From contig NC_066581.1 of assembly GCF_024323335.1 (NCBI RefSeq), positions 437,422,238 to 437,486,237 on the forward strand: a stretch of 64,000 nucleotides of DNA, read 5' to 3'. The notes under the pieces are model-generated. The model saw only the letters and a program-made list of their open reading frames with translations, was not told the origin of the DNA and did no database searches. Of this stretch, positions 57,966 through 64,000 are shown piece by piece; position 1 is the stretch's first letter, and each line of letters starts with the position of its first letter. Position numbers and translations under genes: made by a program. This DNA is from Lathyrus oleraceus (lineage: Eukaryota > Streptophyta > Magnoliopsida > Fabales > Fabaceae).

Positions 57966-60793
57966 TGTAGCGGGGTATTCGTTACCATTAGAGATATTGA
58001 CTAAGTCTAAGGTAAACCATACAAGTCGAGTCGCCACCACACTTCTATTTATCCAAAGGAATGGTTAGAAAGTGAACAAAAACCTAAAAGTTTTATCGAA
58101 TCAAAAACTAGTAAAAATGTCAGAGATCTGGGTAAGGGGGTTGGTTATGCAATGGGAAGGTTTTAAGCACCCAAAACATCCTAGGTACTCCTAGGGAGCC
58201 CTTTTCATATTTGTTGTAAGATTGGTATTTTGTGAAAATTTATTTGTGCGAACATGATTGAAAAGATGAGAATAGAATATACAAGTTTATTTACATTTTT
58301 GTGTTTGGATGGATAAACCCATTACCTACGTACCATCTTAAAAAAGATTAGGATCAAAACCTCGTAGTTCGGGGTAAAAATCTCAAAATGAGTGGGTGAA
58401 TTGATTGGTTCAAAAGCCTTAAGGTCTTTTGTTATCCAAGGGAGAAAACTCAACCTAAAACCACAAATACACCATGTGAGGATAGCTTCAACATGCTAGT
58501 GAGGGGTTAACCCAATAATAAGCATGGAAGGCTCATTGTCCATCACTAAGGATATAGGTGAGCATTACATATACCTCAAGGATAACTTAAACCTAATAGC
58601 TAAAGGTTATGAAAAAGTTTGATTAAGAAAGTGGCCATTGAAACCACAAAAAGACATTTGAATGGGTTATATTTACCAATGAAAAGTATGCACAAAATGG
58701 TCAAAGTTGATTTAGAAGTTCAATTCAAAATAAGTGTTAAGAAAAGAAAGTTTGAAAATCAAAAGCATAAGGCTTAGGTTTCTAATGTTTGAAAACAAAT
58801 GTTAAATGTTTGCACAAAAGTTTTGGCTTGGGTTAGATTGGAGGGAAGAAGAAGAATGGCTAAAGTCCTAATCATACAAGAGGTGAGGGATAAGAGAACA
58901 AGACCACAAATGGAGTTCCTCTCTTGAGATCATATTGATGATCCAAGTAGCTCCCAACCATTGGAATATGCAAGCAAAATAATAGTAAGCTCAAACAATC
59001 AACAATCAAGTTAGCTCTTGGAAAGTTCCTCAATGGCTCTTGGATCTCTCTCTCTTAAAAGCTCATGGCAATGGTTCCTCACTTAGGCTCAATGTTGGGA
59101 TCCCTAGCACAAGAACACACACATTAAAAAGTTCCATCAAACAATCAAGAATGAACAAGAAGGAGTTTTAGAGATTGGTCCTTTCAAAGTCCTTTTCAAC
59201 ATTTATAGCATTCTAAAGGCCCAATGCCTAGTTGCTCTTTGACTTTTATAGCATTTTAAAGGCCCAATGCCTAGTTGCTCTTTGACTCCAAATTTGCATA
59301 GGGAGAGTCCTAAAGTCTAAGTCCATTTGTCCATTTCTTTGCATTTGGTCAACAACAATCAAAACATAAACACAATGATATATACACAATTATGTGCTCA
59401 AGTGAGCAAAAGGCAAATTGCATTAACATAAACATGTGCTCAAGTGAGCAAAAGGAAAAGCAAATGAATAATATGTATAAGGATAATAAATTGCATAAAA
59501 GTAAAGTGCAAGAAGTAAATGTTAATGGTTAATGGTTAATGTTAGTAGTTAGTGTGCCATAAGACAAATTTAGCGCTATGTTAAGCAATCGTAATTGGAC
59601 TTATGTGTAAGTCACAACTATCTGAGGCCGGTCAATAATAATGTAGGCAAGAACACAAGTTAGAAGTCTTGATTAGTGAACCAAGTTCCAACAACTTTCC
59701 ATGCCAAAAAGAAGAAGAGAAATGATCTTGTATTGGTTTAAGTTCTTTGCATGATTTAGGAAGCAATCTATCCTTAATGCAAAGTCATTCACTTGATCAA
59801 TTGATCAAGATGAATTAGATTTGAATCAAGGAAGATTAGACCTCCCTAATCAATGCTAACTTATCAACCTTTAACTCATTGATACAAAAGAAAAGAAGAA
59901 GAAGAAGATGAAGATGAATAATGGAGATGAAGAATTAAAGCGCATGGAATGAAATGGAATGTACCAATCTATTAAGAGTTGACCAAAGACATTGAGGATC
60001 ATGGTCAAACAATCAAAAACAGAAGTGGGATGAAGATTGGAAGTCAAGAAATAAACAAAGTATCTTTGGCATTTTTAATATTTGAAAATAAACTTGAATT
60101 AAAATATTAAAGAAAGGTCAAACTTCAAAATCACTTCAAATCAACTTTGGAAAGTCCAAGTGAATTATCCCAAGTTCAACAAGGTCAAACAAAGTTTGAC
60201 AAAAAATTTCAGCATTTTTAAAAGTCAGAAACTATTTTTAATCAATTAAAAATGAATAAAAATAACCTAATTGAACTAAAATCTCAAATAAATCTCAAAT
60301 CAATTAAAAAATTGATGAGAATATTTTTTCATAGATCCATCATCATTCAAATAGGTTGAGAAAATATTTTTGTATTTTTTGAATATCAAAAACTATTTAA
60401 AATGAATTAAAAATAACCAGAAAAGAGAAAATTCACAAAAAATATCAAACGATAAAATAAAAAATTTTAAAAATCAGTTTTAGAAACTAGAATTAAAAAG
60501 AGAAATAATGCAATTGGTCCCATATTTTTTGGAATTAAAATGAGAGAGTTATGAATTTTTGAAATAAAATGAAATAAAAGAAATAAAATGGAAATTAGAA
60601 AAATCAGAAAAAAGGAGAGGCATTGGATCCAGTTCATTAATTGACCTGGCAGATCAGATGGATCTCAAGCGCGCGGCTACCAAATGTCTTAGTCAAACGC
60701 GTCACACAGTGCATTTAAAAAAGTCATAACAAACAAAGGCCATGATTCAATTTGGGAAAGTGATCAAACGGTCCAGATACAATCTGGCAATGA

Positions 60794-60815
60794 GACGGTG
60801 GCCAGCGCCACCGTC
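60794..60815 (-). other. Stem-loop beside TTCTCCGG in LTR E
   Basis: GACGGTGG (60794-60801) pairs perfectly with CCACCGTC (60808-60815) across a 6-base loop; TTCTCCGGTG follows. The arms differ from those in A (ATGGTGGT/ACCACCAT) at both sides of the stem. Confidence 0.5.
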
Positions 60816-61362
60816 TTCTCCGGTGAGCTCCGGCGAAGGCAAAATAATTCAGAGATTCAAATGCTCACTAAAATGGACGAATCAAGCACCGTTCGAAAGG
60901 TGAAGTGATGTACATCACTCCTATACCACTCACTTCCACTCTAGATTCCTATTAAGAGAGAAATCAGAGATGGAAGGTTGATGGTGTTTGTCATGAACTT
61001 GCTCGATTTCAACAATTAAGCATACAATAATGATGCCTCTATAGAAAGGACTTCAGACAACACATTATCAAGGCCAATGGATCAAAGCATAAAGAGATTC
61101 GAAGCAAAAAACAGTTGATCAAAACCTTTGGATTGTGAAGCTTTGAGTCTCTTTCCTTGGTTCCTTTTGCAAAACAGAACTTCAATGGATCAAATGATGA
61201 AGGTTTAGGAACTTTAGATATGAAAATTCAACCAAATGCAATTGAATTTCAGATATGAATTTTTGAAGAAATATGAACTTAGTTCCTTTGGTATGGTTAG
61301 GGATTCACTCTTGCAGCATTTCAGGCGCCTTTAGGTTGAAGAACTATGAAGCATATCACATG

Positions 61363-61370
61363 TATTTATA
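61363..61370 (-). promoter_or_regulatory. Putative TATA box of LTR E
   Basis: The minus strand reads GCTATAAATACATG, identical to A, 1.51 kb inside the LTR start at 62876. Confidence 0.6.
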
Positions 61371-62876
61371 GCTGGAAATGGCTGAGTGCATGAGTTTACT
61401 CGTGTGCATGGCAAATGGATTTTTCATTGCATGGGCTTGTGTGATCATGTGGAAAGCCCAATGAAGACTAAAACAAGCTGCTGAGTTCATGTGGATTGCA
61501 AATGGACGTGTACATTAAGTATAAACAGCTCAGGCATGGCAATTTGAATGGAATTTCACAAAATGCATTCAATCTTCATGTCTTCGAAAATGGTGCTTCC
61601 AAACTCCAAATGCTACCTCATGAGTAATGGTTAGAAAGCTTATTGCATAAGGAACAAATGATATGTTGATCAAAATTTCAATTGGGCCTTAGAAATTAGT
61701 GAATTCTGAGTTTAAAGTATAGGGTGCAAAACATGCAAAAGTGAAGTTTCCAAATTTGGCCAATATTCAAGCACTTCTGTCTTAATGATGTAAGCTCCAA
61801 ATGATAAAACCTTCGACATGAAAGTTGTATATATTTTCAAGACAATCAATTTGGAATTAAATTTTTCATCATTTGGATTTTTAATGAAGAAGTTATGGGC
61901 ACTTGAAGTTGGACTTTTTTTCATTTCAATGCATTTGGCCCAAAGTGACCTATAATGTTTTGCATTATCACATGTATTTATTTTGAGATTATGAAATTTT
62001 GTTCAACATAACTTTTTAAGTAGACACAATAATATTTCCAATGCATTTGGTTCCACCTCAAAATCATAAAAAATGAATGAGTTATGTTCTTGGGAAGTTG
62101 ACCCAAAATTAGGGTTTCAGTCAAAATGACGTATAATGTCTTGGAATGGATGATGACCTTCCATGCTTTAAATCCAATTTTGATGAACCTGAAAGTTGTT
62201 CATATTGTCCTTAAGAACATGTTTTCTCTTGGGATAATCTCCATTTGACCAACACACAAAAAGTTAGGTCTCAGTGCATTTCAAAATAGTCAGATGAATT
62301 GACTGATCAACTTCTCAAGTCCACAACTCATATCTTGATGAATTGATGATTGAGGACACTCAAATAAGTTCAAATATGAATGAAATGATGAATTAAAGAA
62401 CTTCCCTTGATTTTATTTGACCGTGGGCTGAGGTTGCTTCATGAGCAAGGCACACTTGGTACACAAATGAATTAGGGTTTCCTTGGGACACAAACCTTAA
62501 ACCCTTTGATTTGCTTTGATCAAAATGATGAATTGAGATACTAGGGAGGCATATTTGATGGATGAGAGCTTTGGGAACCATTTCCATGCTTGCTTTCACC
62601 TTCTTATTGCACAAAGGATCTCTTAGAAGCTTTTGACCCTGTGATTGCTCAAGCTACAAACAAGAAATGTTAGTGACATATTTTTGTGCTTTTGGTTAGT
62701 GAATAAAATGATAAAAGCAATAATATACAATTCAAGGATGTTTGGTGATATCAAACCACTCACAAGAGGTCCCACCCAAAGGCAAGGGGAACCAAGATGC
62801 TTATGATCCTTGAGGCTTTGCAAATGCAATGTTGTGATGCCATGAGGGATCTTAGGGCCAAAATTGGGGTCTTACA

Positions 62877-62889
62877 GATGCCCCTATTT
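62877..62889 (-). other. Polypurine tract of Ogre E
   Basis: The minus strand reads AAATAGGGGCATC directly before TGTAAGACCCC. Confidence 0.85.
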
Positions 62890-64000
62890 AAGGTCATTCT
62901 AGCCGGAGAAGTGAAGGTTAAAATCTTCGTCTCGACGAGGTAGAATAGGCTTAAATAATAACAAAGAGACGAATTTTGGTCCCTGAGAGACCTCATGATG
63001 CAAATGTATGTATGCAAACGGTAACACTCCGTGGGGATGTGTGTCCACAAAGAAAGAAAGAAATCAGGAATAATTGAAAATCCATTGGAGTAACACACTC
63101 ATAAATGTGTCAGAGACTCTAGGGACTTTACTGGGGAGTAAAGGGATAAAAATGCATGAGCAGGTCATGACTTGAAACTTGCTGAGAGACACGAAGGAAA
63201 TCCATGAAACAAATCAAAGGAAAGACTTGAGTTGAGTCAAAGATGCATGTATTGGGGAATGTGCCAATACAGCAAAAATTATCCGTGACGGATACTTCGG
63301 ATAAAAATCCGGACTCAGGATAGAGAATCCACCGAGGGACTTTGCTAGGGAATCACCCAAACAAGACTCCTCTGGGGAAGCAACGGGATGAGGTATTACC
63401 GGTTACTGGGTAATAAGCTCAAAGAAACATGTGATCTGAACACCAGTATAAGGGTAAGAGAACAACATGCTCGGGAAGAATGAATATCTAAGACCGGTAT
63501 AAAGGTGAGAGATATGAAACATCCGAAATCATCTGAGGAAGACCTAGAAAGGTATACTTCAACTCAGGAAAGTCCGACCCCACAAGGGACAAGAAATCAA
63601 TAATAGGGGGCAGGGAGGAAGGAACACCAGGGATACCGGTTACTTGGCATATAATAGGTGACTAACCAAAGCGTGAATTGGGAAATATTACCAAGACACT
63701 CACCATCCAAAAGAGGGCTAAAAGCAAACTCGATTATAGGATGGACATTCGATTCCATAAAAAGGGATACGAATCTTACTCGACTGGGGAAGAACAAAAG
63801 GCTTCGACCAAAGAGTGCATGAGATATATTATCTATTACCGTCAGAACGTAGATAGCATACTCGCATGGAAGATTATCCACAACCAGTTACTGGGTTAAT
63901 AAAGGATAAATCGACCGAAAAGCAAAGGCATCGGGATACCGAATACTAGGTATATAATGATGACCAATCCAGGGGAGAAACAATCATTACCAATAAAGGG
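62890..64000 (-). other. Start of the 3' untranslated region of Ogre E
   Basis: Parallels 42263-43380 of B, with copies of ACCGGTTACTGGGT near 63395 and 63634 and variants near 63440, 63494, 63880 and 63936. No gene is supported to the window edge. Confidence 0.7.

Larger units (their letters stand above)
57966..62876 (-). mobile_element. 3' LTR of Ogre E (complete)
   Basis: It has the 43-bp duplication (GCATTCTAAAGGCCCAATG at 59208 and a variant at 59251), the GTTAAGCAATCGTAATTGG block near 59580, TATA box, stem-loop, and the 181-bp motif pair (61946 and 62127). No protein gene is supported. Confidence 0.9.
57966..64000 (-). mobile_element. Ogre-type retrotransposon E: 3' LTR and 3' UTR
   Basis: The LTR starts TGTAGCGGGG at 57966 and ends GGGGTCTTACA at 62876 (4.9 kb), followed by PPT and Ogre 3' UTR to the window edge. 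Since PPT and 3' UTR lie to its right, this is the 3' LTR of a minus-strand element whose body is outside the window. It sits in B's 5' LTR just after AAAAG (57961-57965). It is related to A and B but diverged. Confidence 0.85.

Overview
The window looks like heterochromatic or intergenic DNA of a legume, most likely of the tribe Fabeae (pea, vetch or faba relatives). I infer this from stacked, nested Ogre/Tat-type Ty3/gypsy retrotransposons with LTRs of about 5 kb, an extra ORF upstream of gag, a protease-polymerase intron, and a SIRE/Maximus-type Ty1/copia remnant with an envelope-like ORF. I found no host protein gene, tRNA, rRNA or CRISPR array. Every coding region is retrotransposon-derived and carries at least one disabling change.

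Layout, left to right (letters are mine). F (1-2416, minus) is part of a Tat/Ogre-like LTR that runs off the left edge; it is inserted in 2417-3050, the remaining end of the 3' LTR of element C. A SIRE-like fragment (3086-8354, minus: 3' LTR, envelope-like ORF, collapsed pol) follows and joins abruptly to the RNase H region of Ogre A (8355-22446, minus). A holds pol exon 2, an intron, gag-pro, and ORF1 split by a 2.02-kb solo LTR G (15361-17380, plus), then a 5' LTR fused to the leader by a deletion. A sits in the gag of Ogre C (22447-31269, minus: gag part, ORF1, leader, PBS, 5' LTR). C is inserted in the 3' untranslated region of element D (31270-37251, plus), which has a minisatellite, a PPT and a partial 3' LTR. 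D's LTR is interrupted by Ogre B (37252-57965, minus), the most complete element. B's 5' LTR is in turn interrupted at 57965 by Ogre E (57966-64000, minus: 3' LTR, PPT and 3' UTR only).

Relative order from the nesting: D first, then C in D, A in C, G in A; SIRE and F in C; B in D and E in B. A deletion joining SIRE to A probably removed C's remaining internal region, A's 3' LTR and A's integrase. The elements would work as Ogre elements do: LTR promoter, tRNA-primed reverse transcription from the PBS, plus-strand priming at the PPT, ORF1 of unknown role, gag-pro in exon 1, and RT with two RNase H domains plus integrase in exon 2 after splicing. Each copy here is broken, so none looks autonomous.

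The least-explained signals are non-coding and shared between divergent copies: a leader block of about 64 bp nearly identical in A, B and C; U3 regions that look like degenerate repeats of about 180 bp, with one motif pair spaced exactly 181 bp in four LTRs; TATA boxes about 1.5 kb into each LTR; and stem-loops of differing sequence beside a shared TTCTCCGG motif about 0.55 kb downstream of the TATA box.
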